This document shows, in pieces, positions 8,225-16,062 of a stretch of 19,611 nucleotides of DNA. A program made the position numbers and the translations under genes. This DNA comes from an uncultured Lachnospiraceae bacterium. GTDB lineage: Bacteria; Bacillota; Clostridia; Lachnospirales; Lachnospiraceae. The first letter of the stretch is position 1. Every line of letters begins with the position of its first letter. The notes beneath the pieces are model-generated. The model saw only the letters and a program-made list of their open reading frames with translations. It made no database searches and was not told the DNA's origin. Location of the stretch: contig CAJTTT010000038.1 in NCBI GenBank assembly GCA_910579285.1, positions 3,623-23,233 of the forward strand, in the 5' to 3' direction.

Positions 8225-9193
8225 TTAACCGTTCCCCGATTCTTTGTCTCCTCCGGCTTTGCCTTTTTCCATCGCCTGAAAGAATTTCTCCGGCTGATAA
8301 AACAACTCGATGTTTCTTTCTATTTCCTCCTCAGGCCATTCCCACCATCTGATCTCTTCCAGTAATCTGATCTTCTCCTCTGAAAAACGGTACTTAATAA
8401 TTCTGGCCGGAACACCCCCAGCCACCGCATATGGTTCCACATCCTTTGTCACAACAGCCCCTGCGGCGATGACCGCTCCGTCTCCGATGGTAACACCTGG
8501 GAGCAGTATTACATTTGCCCCAATCCACACATCATTTCCAATAGTGACAGCCCTGTTATCTCTTAGAGGACTATTCTGGAAATCTGCATTGTGAAAATGT
8601 GTTCCATACTGACACGCATATTTTTCTCTTTCTTCATATACCTTCCACTCATAGAAATAAGGGAAGTCTAAAAAGGGATGTGTGGTCACACAGTCCATCG
8701 AATGATTGTTCCATATGCGTGCCGTCGGGTTAATCGAGCAGTATCTGCCGATTGATACTGCCATCGGATAATAGTGGAGCAGTTCCTCGTAGCCGTATGT
8801 ATAGCGCCCAACCCTGCAGCCCCTAAAAACAATATCTTCTTTGTTGCACCACTCGTTTTCATTCATGTAGAAACAGTCTTCGCAGGTATATCCGATTTCA
8901 CGAATCCAATTCAGCACATCATACTCAAAACTCATCAAAGAAATAATCAGATATGCCTCTTTCGGATCCATCTGTGAAGGTTTGTATACCGGGTACCCCA
9001 GATACTCCTTCTTTTCATCCGCACTTTTATCGCAAAACCCAGAAACAACGACTCCATGCTCCCGGCAAACCTCTTCCACGATCTTTCCGCCTGTGCCTGC
9101 GCCCCAGATGTAAATGTTCCTGCCTTTTGCGTTTTGTACTATCCTGTCAATTTTCTTTTCGCAAATTTTCTTAAATTCATCGCAGCTTTTCAC
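8225..9193 (-). CDS. Rossmann-fused hexapeptide acyltransferase (CatB/Vat type)
   Basis: 322 residues, starting at GTG 9193, 17 bases inside the previous gene, with GAGG seven bases upstream. Residues about 25-110 form the Rossmann-like module (RNIYIWGAGTGGKIVEE, FCDK, LIISLMS). The rest is a left-handed beta-helix acyltransferase of the xenobiotic acyltransferase class. It has WNNHSMD (161-167) with the candidate catalytic His164, hexapeptide turns VTIGNDVWIGANVILLPGV and VTIGDGAVIAAGAVVTKDV (about 216-252), then GGVPARIIKYRF and RWWEWPEEEI. It should O- or N-acetylate a sugar from acetyl-CoA. The module-plus-beta-helix order recalls PglD-like sugar acetyltransferases, but the catalytic half is CatB-like. 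Acceptor unknown. Confidence 0.9.
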   Translation of the reverse strand: MKSCDEFKKICEKKIDRIVQNAKGRNIYIWGAGTGGKIVEEVCREHGVVVSGFCDKSADEKKEYLGYPVYKPSQMDPKEAYLIISLMSFEYDVLNWIREIGYTCEDCFYMNENEWCNKEDIVFRGCRVGRYTYGYEELLHYYPMAVSIGRYCSINPTARIWNNHSMDCVTTHPFLDFPYFYEWKVYEEREKYACQYGTHFHNADFQNSPLRDNRAVTIGNDVWIGANVILLPGVTIGDGAVIAAGAVVTKDVEPYAVAGGVPARIIKYRFSEEKIRLLEEIRWWEWPEEEIERNIELFYQPEKFFQAMEKGKAGGDKESGNG

Positions 9194-10175
9194 CGATTAA
9201 CCTCACGCTGTTTTTTATCCAAGCATATGTTTCTCTGATATAATCAACTACGGGCCAAAGCCGTTTCGCTGCATCCTGTGGCAGCAGAGATATGCCGAGC
9301 ACGAACACATACGGCATAACTATCACTTTTTGGGCCAGCTTCCTATCCTTCCAACAGTCTTGCCAGCCAAACTGTCCTTCTGAACGCTGCCGCAGCAGAT
9401 TTCTAAGAGAAAAAAACTGCATCTTCAGATCCATTCTGTTATATAATTTTTCCCTGACATCATCATAAGCTTCCGGCAATGATTCAATAAACCGATACCA
9501 ATTTATCACCCAGGCAGACCACATATAGCCCTGTGACCCGCTTCGCGTTTTATAACGTGATCCGATATTAACCTGATTCCCTGCATCTATCACAACACCT
9601 TTAAAGTCCTGGCATTTTGCGATTGCCTGCAAATATATACTCTGTATGCCAAAGGAAGGTACTTTATTAATTTCTTCTCCAATGCGAAACGGTTCTACCA
9701 GCTTCTTTTTTATGATATTAGCTCCCCACAGTGTGAGCGGTACAATCGCATAATCTGCATATCCGCTTACTTTGTTAAATTTTCTCGTTCCTTTTAGGTC
9801 AAAGCCGTAAATAGTTATGATGTCGTATGATTTATCAATATACTCCAGGATTTTAATATAGTGTTCCGGCCTTATTACAAATTTATCTCCGCACATCCAC
9901 ACATATTCGGCGTCCGGCATCCGAAATGCATCCTCACATCTTTGAAGCACACTTTCCTTCTTTGATAACTGCTTGTCAACGTGAAAATAATAAATATGAT
10001 CGTATCCTTTTTCCCTATACTGATCGACCACCTGCTCCGTACGTTGATCTGTACTTCCGTCAAAAATATAAATGTCAATCCCATGTTCTTTTGTAGGCTG
10101 GGCTATGCAGTGTAAATCTTCTCTAATATGCTTCGGCCTGTTATAAGTCATAAAGCTAATTGCCAGCTTTTTCAT
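9177..10175 (-). CDS. Divergent GT2-like (GT-A) glycosyltransferase
   Basis: 332 residues. The start KLAISFMTYNRPKHI and strand IDIYIFDGSTDQRT (33-46) match the first half of a GT2 nucleotide-binding domain. In place of the usual DxD there is YVWMCGDKF (91-99), a single Asp after Gly, and WGANIIKK and FGIQSIYLQAI follow. A cluster of aromatic and basic residues occurs around 230-250. The C-terminal third contains a moderately hydrophobic stretch (VIVMPYVFVLGISLLPQ, about 284-300) that could be membrane-associated. AAGGAAG precedes the ATG, which overlaps the propeller gene by 20 bases. I am confident of the GT-A fold, less of its subfamily. Confidence 0.8.
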   Translation of the reverse strand: MKKLAISFMTYNRPKHIREDLHCIAQPTKEHGIDIYIFDGSTDQRTEQVVDQYREKGYDHIYYFHVDKQLSKKESVLQRCEDAFRMPDAEYVWMCGDKFVIRPEHYIKILEYIDKSYDIITIYGFDLKGTRKFNKVSGYADYAIVPLTLWGANIIKKKLVEPFRIGEEINKVPSFGIQSIYLQAIAKCQDFKGVVIDAGNQVNIGSRYKTRSGSQGYMWSAWVINWYRFIESLPEAYDDVREKLYNRMDLKMQFFSLRNLLRQRSEGQFGWQDCWKDRKLAQKVIVMPYVFVLGISLLPQDAAKRLWPVVDYIRETYAWIKNSVRLIGEKLR

Positions 10176-11352
10176 GCGCTTCCTTCCCTATCACTCTGTA
10201 AATCTCTTCTCCGATCTTCCTGTCTGCTTCCATTATCTTTTCACATTCTATTTGTTTCACAAAGCTGATAAACTGATTTAACGCGAACCGTGATTCAGAA
10301 AATTCTCTTTTTGTATACAGAGGACTGTACTCCAGCCCATACTGAACTGCCACGTCCAATATTTCTCCGTAATATCTCTCACACGGCATCTCAATATGCC
10401 GATAAGAAAATACACCTTGCTGTCTGTCATAACAAATGAGCGGATTTTCCGTAACATGGGATAAAAACCATATCTGGTCATCAACCACCATACGGCTTGA
10501 ACAATACGCACTTTTTCCCACATCCAAATCAATCATTTCTTTAATCAAACAGGAGTGGCCGTCCATACCCACGCGTACACATCGACTGCCTGAATACGGA
10601 ATCAACAACAGGTCTCCCTCTCCAGTAATCGCACCATATTCGTAATACCACTGTCCGTCATCATCCAGAGATACTATCCCCATTTCCTGCATGGTATGAT
10701 TCAAGATCAGCACCCCATCTTTTGCATATTGTGGAAACAGGTACACCCGCCCATCTGCCTTTTGCATCCCCATATACAAGGCATCTTTTTGCTGCATTTT
10801 TTGAACCGTCTGCTTCTCTGATATGAGGTCAATGACCCGGAGCTCACGGGTACTCCCTATAGTAACCCACAGTTTATCCTGAACTCTTATTCCCACTGCA
10901 TCTGCAAAATCTGCGGTTCCCCACTCCTGCACGTCAAGAATCTGCCGTTCCTCCATATCAATTTTCAAGAACAGTTTATATGCCTTAGGAAGCAGCCATA
11001 GATATCTGTCACCTTCTTTATGACATCCTGTCATCCTCCGCGGAGGGATATTGCAATCCTTCGGCCGGTATCCAATTTCCGGCAGATCCAGATAAGAAAT
11101 CTGCAGATCATCCAGTTCCACGATGGCAATCCGCTCACTGGCCCTCGGTATAAACCATATCGTATTCCCATAGAGAACTGCCTCGCTGTGCAGTCCCCAG
11201 TTTTCCTCTCCCGGAAATGACTTTAAAAAGCGGCACTCCTCCGTGCGCGGGTTATAAGTAAATAACCCATTGACATTCCACGCCGAAAAGTAAATCACAT
11301 TTCCCACCTGGACGCCCGCCAAAAAATTGATTTTCTCTGTCTCTCTGCTCAT
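10156..11352 (-). CDS. Predicted seven-bladed beta-propeller protein with helical tail
   Basis: 398 residues, no signal peptide and no membrane span, so cytoplasmic. I count seven similar segments, each with a short G/D turn, a V/I-W/Y-F/L strand and a later hydrophobic strand. They begin near residues 16 (VGNVIYFSAW), 61 (YGNTIWFIPR), 113 (EGDRYLWLLP), 157 (VQDKLWVTIG), 199 (ADGRVYLFPQ), 244 (EGDLLLIPYS) and 290 (VDDQIWFLSH). Spacing is 42-52 residues, as for one propeller blade each. Residues about 345-398 look helical. No catalytic motif is evident. The gene lies between a CDP-glycerol-transferase-like gene and a GT2, so a scaffold or glycan-binding role is possible; that is inference only. 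AAGGAAA precedes the ATG. Confidence 0.8.
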   Translation of the reverse strand: MSRETEKINFLAGVQVGNVIYFSAWNVNGLFTYNPRTEECRFLKSFPGEENWGLHSEAVLYGNTIWFIPRASERIAIVELDDLQISYLDLPEIGYRPKDCNIPPRRMTGCHKEGDRYLWLLPKAYKLFLKIDMEERQILDVQEWGTADFADAVGIRVQDKLWVTIGSTRELRVIDLISEKQTVQKMQQKDALYMGMQKADGRVYLFPQYAKDGVLILNHTMQEMGIVSLDDDGQWYYEYGAITGEGDLLLIPYSGSRCVRVGMDGHSCLIKEMIDLDVGKSAYCSSRMVVDDQIWFLSHVTENPLICYDRQQGVFSYRHIEMPCERYYGEILDVAVQYGLEYSPLYTKREFSESRFALNQFISFVKQIECEKIMEADRKIGEEIYRVIGKEAHEKAGN

Positions 11353-11379
11353 ACTGATTTCCTTCGCGGCTTTTCCCTC

Positions 11380-12729
11380 TCACATCTCATCATCCACCGT
11401 CTGCATTAAAATAGGTTTCCCCGTCTCCCTGTACAACCGCACAATACTGCTGGGATCCCCAAAATACGCATCTGATATGGCTATCGCCCGGTCCATGTCC
11501 GCTGTGTCGTCATAGATCCCCCATCCTTCTGCCCGATATCTCTCCACTAACTTTTCATAAGCAGCCCATAACTGGGGACGCATGGATTCGATTGTCGCCT
11601 TAATCAGCGGATGCGGACGCCACAGAAGCGCAGCTTCGTCCTGTTGTTCCTGAAAGATCTGAAAAACAGTCTCCATTTTTTTTAACATCTTCTCACTGTG
11701 CTCAAGCAGCGCCGAGACGCTCGTATTATAAAAAATGATTTTTTTCCATGTACCGTCCGGCTTTTCAATGACTCCGCGCCATTCCTCCGGGATATTCTGA
11801 TCTTTCCTTTTTGCAGAAAACACCTTATCAATTTTGGGTGATCCCAGCCCCAGAATCTTTTTCTCCCAGACTTTTCTGGTATCTTTCCCCATCGTCTCTG
11901 TCATAACGTCAATATAAATCTGCCGCCATTTTTCTGACTGCACGATTATCTTATCCGCGTATACCACCGCCGGAACTGCACAAAAGTGCTCTATTCTGGA
12001 AACAGCTTCCTTATCGGTCGGATCTATGTCTCCCATTATAAAATAAGGTATATATATTAATTTATCTGTCAAGTTTTTTAATTCCTTAGCGTAATACATC
12101 GGCGGCACAGTGGTCACACGGTTAAACTCATCATACGGATTATGGATAAAAATTATATCCGGGTGCTCCGCTGCAATGTCGTACTTCTCCCAACTCGTAA
12201 TCGGGACATAACCGGGATATTCCTTCCCCTCATAATGCATTTGTCCCAGGCTTCCATCCTGATTTTTATCAAAATAGGGAATCGGCACGACATACGCATC
12301 ACAGTCTGGATCCTCATCCGCCGCCTTCCAGACACTCTCCAAACTGTCCCACATGGATGCCTTATACGGCAGAAATACCGCCGTTGTCCTCACCTGTATA
12401 TCGTTTTTGACACTGTTTTCTATGCGGATCAGCGCTTTGCGAAGATTTTTCCATATCTTATTGGCATTACATGAATGCCTCTGGCGCACCTGCTCGTATG
12501 CCTCATAAATCTGCTCGCAGTACTCCTCCAGCATCCCTACCGTGATGAAGTCTTCTCCGTAAGATGCCTCAACCATACCGCCCGCCTGAATCGCGGAGTC
12601 CTGGCATTGCTCCAACAGTGATAATGCGATTTCCCCGTGCCCTGTCTCCAGAGCCTTTTTAACCGCGTCATGCGCATGTTCCAGCAGCTCCAGCATATTT
12701 TCTATTTGTTTTTTCTCTAATTTTCTCAT
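11380..12729 (-). CDS. CDP-glycerol glycerophosphotransferase-like (TagF-type GT-B) protein with helical N-terminal domain
   Basis: 449 residues. Residues 1-115 are helical and charged (LEKKQIENMLELLEHAHDAV onward). From about 116 comes a GT-B body: AVFLPYKASMWDSLESVW, then DAYVVPIPYFDKN, and HPDIIFIHNPYDEFN. The C-terminal lobe has IIFYNTSVSALLEHSE, LLWRPHPL (WRPHP is close to the TagF/TagB His-Pro motif) and SDAYFGDPSSIVRLY, matching the D-x-S-S loop of the family. Such enzymes transfer glycerol-phosphate or other alcohol-phosphates from CDP donors in teichoic-acid and capsule assembly. There is no CDP-glycerol synthase in the window, so the donor is open. No clear Shine-Dalgarno precedes the ATG, which follows a 44-base gap. 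Confidence 0.75.
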   Translation of the reverse strand: MRKLEKKQIENMLELLEHAHDAVKKALETGHGEIALSLLEQCQDSAIQAGGMVEASYGEDFITVGMLEEYCEQIYEAYEQVRQRHSCNANKIWKNLRKALIRIENSVKNDIQVRTTAVFLPYKASMWDSLESVWKAADEDPDCDAYVVPIPYFDKNQDGSLGQMHYEGKEYPGYVPITSWEKYDIAAEHPDIIFIHNPYDEFNRVTTVPPMYYAKELKNLTDKLIYIPYFIMGDIDPTDKEAVSRIEHFCAVPAVVYADKIIVQSEKWRQIYIDVMTETMGKDTRKVWEKKILGLGSPKIDKVFSAKRKDQNIPEEWRGVIEKPDGTWKKIIFYNTSVSALLEHSEKMLKKMETVFQIFQEQQDEAALLWRPHPLIKATIESMRPQLWAAYEKLVERYRAEGWGIYDDTADMDRAIAISDAYFGDPSSIVRLYRETGKPILMQTVDDEM

Positions 12730-12773
12730 AGTATTATTATCGGCAAAATGACTACAAATCCTTAAACTTCATC

Positions 12774-13856
12774 TTAACACGTTTCACAGCCAAAATCATC
12801 CATCTGCCTGCACATTACCCTGTAAATATCTTCTTCTTTCTGATAAGCTGCCGTCCACTCCACCAGTTTATCCATCGCGCAGTTCAAGTTCCATACCGGG
12901 CGCCAGCCAAAAACGGCCTTTAGCTTGGAATGATCCAATTTCAAGAAATTAGCTTCATGTGGACCGCCGTCATAAATATTTTTCCAAATCACTTTCCTGC
13001 CTGTAACGCTTCTCCATTTATCGCAAAAAAGCGTAACCAGTTCACCTGTCGTAAAGCAGTCCATATCATCCGGCCCCACGTTATAACTTCCCGCGTATCT
13101 TACATCCTCATACTGCTTCTGCGCAATCATCAGATATACCGCTGCTGCCTCCAGCACATGCTGGTATGGCCTGACCGAATAGGGATTGCGCACAATGATT
13201 TCTCTGCCTTCCATCGCCGCCCGGACACAGTCCGGGACGATCCTGTCCGCCGCAAAGTCGCCGCCGCCAATCACATTTCCCGCCCGGACTGTAGAGACCG
13301 CCGGCGCGCTTCCACCTTCCCTGTCTGTAAAGAAAGAGTTTTTATAGCAGCCCGTCACCAGCTCCGAACAGGACTTGGAGTTAGAATAGGGATCAAACCC
13401 GTTCAATTCATCATTTTCCCGATATCCCCATTCCCACTCCCTGTTCAGATAAACTTTATCCGTTGTCACATTGACGAAAGACCGTACACTCCCGCACATC
13501 CGCACACACTCCAGAACGTGTACCGTACCCATCACGTTCGCCTCATAAGTGTATACAGGATTCTTATAAGACTCCCTCACAAGCGGCTGCGCAGCCATGT
13601 GAATCACAATCTGCGGCTTTACTTCCTCAAATACTGCCTTGATATGCGCAAGATCCCTGATATCTCCAATGATGGAGCGCATCCGTTTTTCCATGCCCGC
13701 CAGCTCAAATACCGAAGGCACAGTCGGCGGCTCCAATGCATATCCCGTCACTTCCGCCCCGGCCTGCACCAACGCCGCACACAGCCACGTCCCTTTAAAA
13801 CCGGTATGACCGGTAACCAGTACCTTTTTTCCATGATAAAAACGCAAATCCAGCAT
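12774..13856 (-). CDS. rfbG: CDP-glucose 4,6-dehydratase
   Basis: 360 residues. It converts CDP-glucose to CDP-4-keto-6-deoxyglucose with bound NAD. The loop GHTGFKG is at 16-22. The catalytic region shows NVTTDKVY (129-136), with Asp-Lys where dTDP-glucose dehydratases have Asp-Glu, a hallmark of the CDP-glucose branch. Y157-x3-K161 lies in PYSNSKS. HMAAQPLVRESY and RAGNVIGGGDFA are also typical of RfbG. I prefer ATG 13856 because GGAGG lies five bases upstream; an in-frame GTG at 13868 would add four residues. It directly follows rfbH and shares the pathway with rfbF. Confidence 0.95.
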   Translation of the reverse strand: MLDLRFYHGKKVLVTGHTGFKGTWLCAALVQAGAEVTGYALEPPTVPSVFELAGMEKRMRSIIGDIRDLAHIKAVFEEVKPQIVIHMAAQPLVRESYKNPVYTYEANVMGTVHVLECVRMCGSVRSFVNVTTDKVYLNREWEWGYRENDELNGFDPYSNSKSCSELVTGCYKNSFFTDREGGSAPAVSTVRAGNVIGGGDFAADRIVPDCVRAAMEGREIIVRNPYSVRPYQHVLEAAAVYLMIAQKQYEDVRYAGSYNVGPDDMDCFTTGELVTLFCDKWRSVTGRKVIWKNIYDGGPHEANFLKLDHSKLKAVFGWRPVWNLNCAMDKLVEWTAAYQKEEDIYRVMCRQMDDFGCETC

Positions 13857-13861
13857 ATGTT

Positions 13862-13866
13862 CCTCC
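13862..13866 (-). promoter_or_regulatory. Ribosome binding site that sets the rfbG start
   Basis: GGAGG on the minus strand, five bases before ATG 13856. It lies inside the longer frame that begins at GTG 13868, which favours the ATG. Confidence 0.6.
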
Positions 13867-13893
13867 ACGCCAACACCTTTGCCTGCGGCCCAA

Positions 13894-15243
13894 TCACTGA
13901 ACTGCCGCAGCCAGCATTTTTGTCATATAATCAATCATCTCATCAGTCATCCCCGGATAAACGCCGACCCAAAAGGTATCCGCCATAATGCGGTCCGTAT
14001 TCGCAAGTTCTCCCACCACACGGTATCCTTCTCCGCCTGCCCGCATCTCATCAAAACATGGATGCTTCGTCAAGTTGCCGGCAAACAGCATTCTCGTCTG
14101 TACGCCGTGTTCCTCCAGATATCTCACAACCTTATTTCGGTCTGTCCCATCCTTACAGGTGAGCAGAAAACCGAACCAGCTCGGATCAGAGTTCTCACAT
14201 GCTTCGGGAAGAATCAGACGCTCCGCCACAGGCACTCCTGCATCTGCCGCCAGCAGACCTTCCTTCAGTCTTTTAAAATTATGCTTTCTTCTCTCCACAA
14301 ACCCCGGGAATTTTTCGAGCTGCGCACAGCCAATGGCCGCCTGCATATCCGTTGCCTTCAGATTATATCCGAAGTGGGAGTACACATACTTATGGTCATA
14401 GCCAAGAGGCAGTTCCCCATACTGTCTGTCAAACCGATGCCCACACAGATTGTCGTGCCCGGAAGGACATACACAGTCCCTTCCCCAGTCACGAAAAGAG
14501 CGGACACATTTATGTAAAAGCGGATCGTTTGTGTAAACCGCGCCCCCTTCGCCCATAGTCATATGATGCGGCGGATAAAAACTGGATGTACCGATATCCC
14601 CAAACGTTCCTGTAAACTTTCTCTCCCCATCCAGCGTATATGTCGAACCGAGCGCGTCACAGTTATCCTCAATCAGCCATAAATTATGTTTTTTACAAAA
14701 TTCACTGACCGTCTTGATATCAAAGGGATTTCCCAGCGTGTGGGCGATCATAACCGCCTTGGTCCGTTCTGACAGCGCCTCTTCCAGCATCGTTACGTCT
14801 ATGTTGTACTGGGGAATTGTCACATCCACGAATACCGGCACCGCCCCAAACTGTATCGCCGGCGCTGCCGTAGTCGGAAATCCGGCCGCCACCGTGATGA
14901 TCTCATCTCCCCGGCGGACTGCACGCTCCCCCAGAAGCGGAGACGTGAGCGCCATAAACGCCAGCAGGTTTGCAGACGATCCCGAGTTAACCAGAGAACA
15001 GTGCTTTACACCCAGATACCGCGCAAACGCACTTTCAAACCGATCTGTATACCTCCCGGAAGTCAGCCAGAATTCCAGCGCACTGTCCACCAGATTCACC
15101 ATTTCTGCGCTGTCATAGACGCGGGAAGCGTAAGGAATGCGGTCGCCCTCGTGATACTCTTTCTGTCGGTGGTAGGTATCGCAATATTCTTTCACTCGCT
15201 GTAAAATTTCATCTCTGGCCTGTATTTGCGTTTTCTGATTCAT
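13894..15243 (-). CDS. rfbH: CDP-4-keto-6-deoxy-D-glucose 3-dehydrase (E1)
   Basis: 449 residues, an aminotransferase-fold enzyme that uses PMP and a [2Fe-2S] centre to remove the C3 hydroxyl of CDP-4-keto-6-deoxyglucose. SSFYPPHHMTMGEGG carries His where aminotransferases have the PLP lysine, the E1 hallmark. The iron-sulfur ligands are visible as DCVCPSGHDNLC (C-x-C-x7-C) plus the Cys in EDNCDALGS. I count 61 residues between that Cys and the cluster, against the 57 I recall for Yersinia E1, so a nearby loop is about four residues longer. GAGGAAGAG precedes the ATG. E1 normally needs the reductase E3 (RfbI/AscD type), which is not in this window. Confidence 0.95.
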   Translation of the reverse strand: MNQKTQIQARDEILQRVKEYCDTYHRQKEYHEGDRIPYASRVYDSAEMVNLVDSALEFWLTSGRYTDRFESAFARYLGVKHCSLVNSGSSANLLAFMALTSPLLGERAVRRGDEIITVAAGFPTTAAPAIQFGAVPVFVDVTIPQYNIDVTMLEEALSERTKAVMIAHTLGNPFDIKTVSEFCKKHNLWLIEDNCDALGSTYTLDGERKFTGTFGDIGTSSFYPPHHMTMGEGGAVYTNDPLLHKCVRSFRDWGRDCVCPSGHDNLCGHRFDRQYGELPLGYDHKYVYSHFGYNLKATDMQAAIGCAQLEKFPGFVERRKHNFKRLKEGLLAADAGVPVAERLILPEACENSDPSWFGFLLTCKDGTDRNKVVRYLEEHGVQTRMLFAGNLTKHPCFDEMRAGGEGYRVVGELANTDRIMADTFWVGVYPGMTDEMIDYMTKMLAAAVQ

Positions 15244-15256
15244 CTCTTCCTCATTT

Positions 15257-16060
15257 CTATCCCTGTTTTACTGTGTTTATAGCCACACGCTGCTTTTGCC
15301 ACGGAGCATTCCCATTCTCCCACAGACTCTCTAGATACTCCTTATCCCTCATCGTATCCATCGGCGACCAGAAGCCCTCATGCTTATAAGCCGCCATCTG
15401 GTGATCCGCCGCCAGTCTCTCAAAAGGTTCCCCTTCCAGCATCGTACTGCCATCGCCCAGGTAATCAAATACTTTCGTGCTCATCACCATGAAGCCGGCA
15501 TTTACCCATGCCTGATCCGCTCGTGCTTTCTCCTTAAAACTCTCAATCACATTGGTCTTTGGATCAATCTTGATCGCGCCAAAACGCCCTGCTGGCTGGG
15601 TGGTCGTAATCGTAGCAATCAGTCCCTTTTGATGGTGAAAATCCAGCAATGCAGGAATATCCACATCGGAGACACCATCCCCATAGGTCAGAAAAAATTC
15701 ATCCCCATCTATGTAATCCCGTATTTTTAAAATCCGGCCAGCTGTCAACGTTTCCAGCCCTGTATTCGCAAGCGTTACTTTCCACGGCTCCACATGGCTT
15801 TCATGTACTACGGTCTGCCTGTCCGCCAAAATAAAGGTGCTGTCCGCCTGCCTCACATAATAGTGTGTAAAATACTCCTTTATCATCTGGCCTTTATAAC
15901 CGCAGCATACAATAAATTCGTGATAACCATAGTGCGAATACGTTTTCATAATATGCCACAAAATTGGCCTGCCGCCAATTTCTATCATAGGTTTTGGCCG
16001 CAGTTGGGATTCTTCCCCAATTCTGGTTCCTCGGCCGCCTGCCAAAATCACCACTTTCAT
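15257..16060 (-). CDS. rfbF: Glucose-1-phosphate cytidylyltransferase
   Basis: 267 residues. It makes CDP-glucose from CTP and glucose-1-phosphate, the entry step to the CDP-dideoxysugar route. It has the full signature VVILAGGRGTRIGEESQLRP followed by KPM, then GRPILWHIMK, CGYKGQMIKEYF, YGDGVSDVD (metal Asp), WVNAGFMV and FWSPMDTMRDKEYLE (second metal Asp). The frame could start at 16108, but that overlaps the neighbour by 46 bases. ATG 16060 begins right at the first strand and has GGGAG nine bases upstream, so I use it. It starts two bases after the paralogue's stop and is followed by rfbH after 13 bases, forming one cassette. Confidence 0.96.
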   Translation of the reverse strand: MKVVILAGGRGTRIGEESQLRPKPMIEIGGRPILWHIMKTYSHYGYHEFIVCCGYKGQMIKEYFTHYYVRQADSTFILADRQTVVHESHVEPWKVTLANTGLETLTAGRILKIRDYIDGDEFFLTYGDGVSDVDIPALLDFHHQKGLIATITTTQPAGRFGAIKIDPKTNVIESFKEKARADQAWVNAGFMVMSTKVFDYLGDGSTMLEGEPFERLAADHQMAAYKHEGFWSPMDTMRDKEYLESLWENGNAPWQKQRVAINTVKQG

Positions 16061-16062
16061 TC

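Noticed and set aside
12930..13988. Long plus-strand open frame (352 codons) opposite rfbG
   Set aside because: It is antisense to a gene with full RfbG motifs, its translation is low-complexity in His, Arg and Ile and matches no family, so it is a shadow frame.
13879..14517. Plus-strand open frame opposite rfbH
   Set aside because: It mirrors the iron-sulfur region of rfbH and has no ribosome site or recognisable protein.
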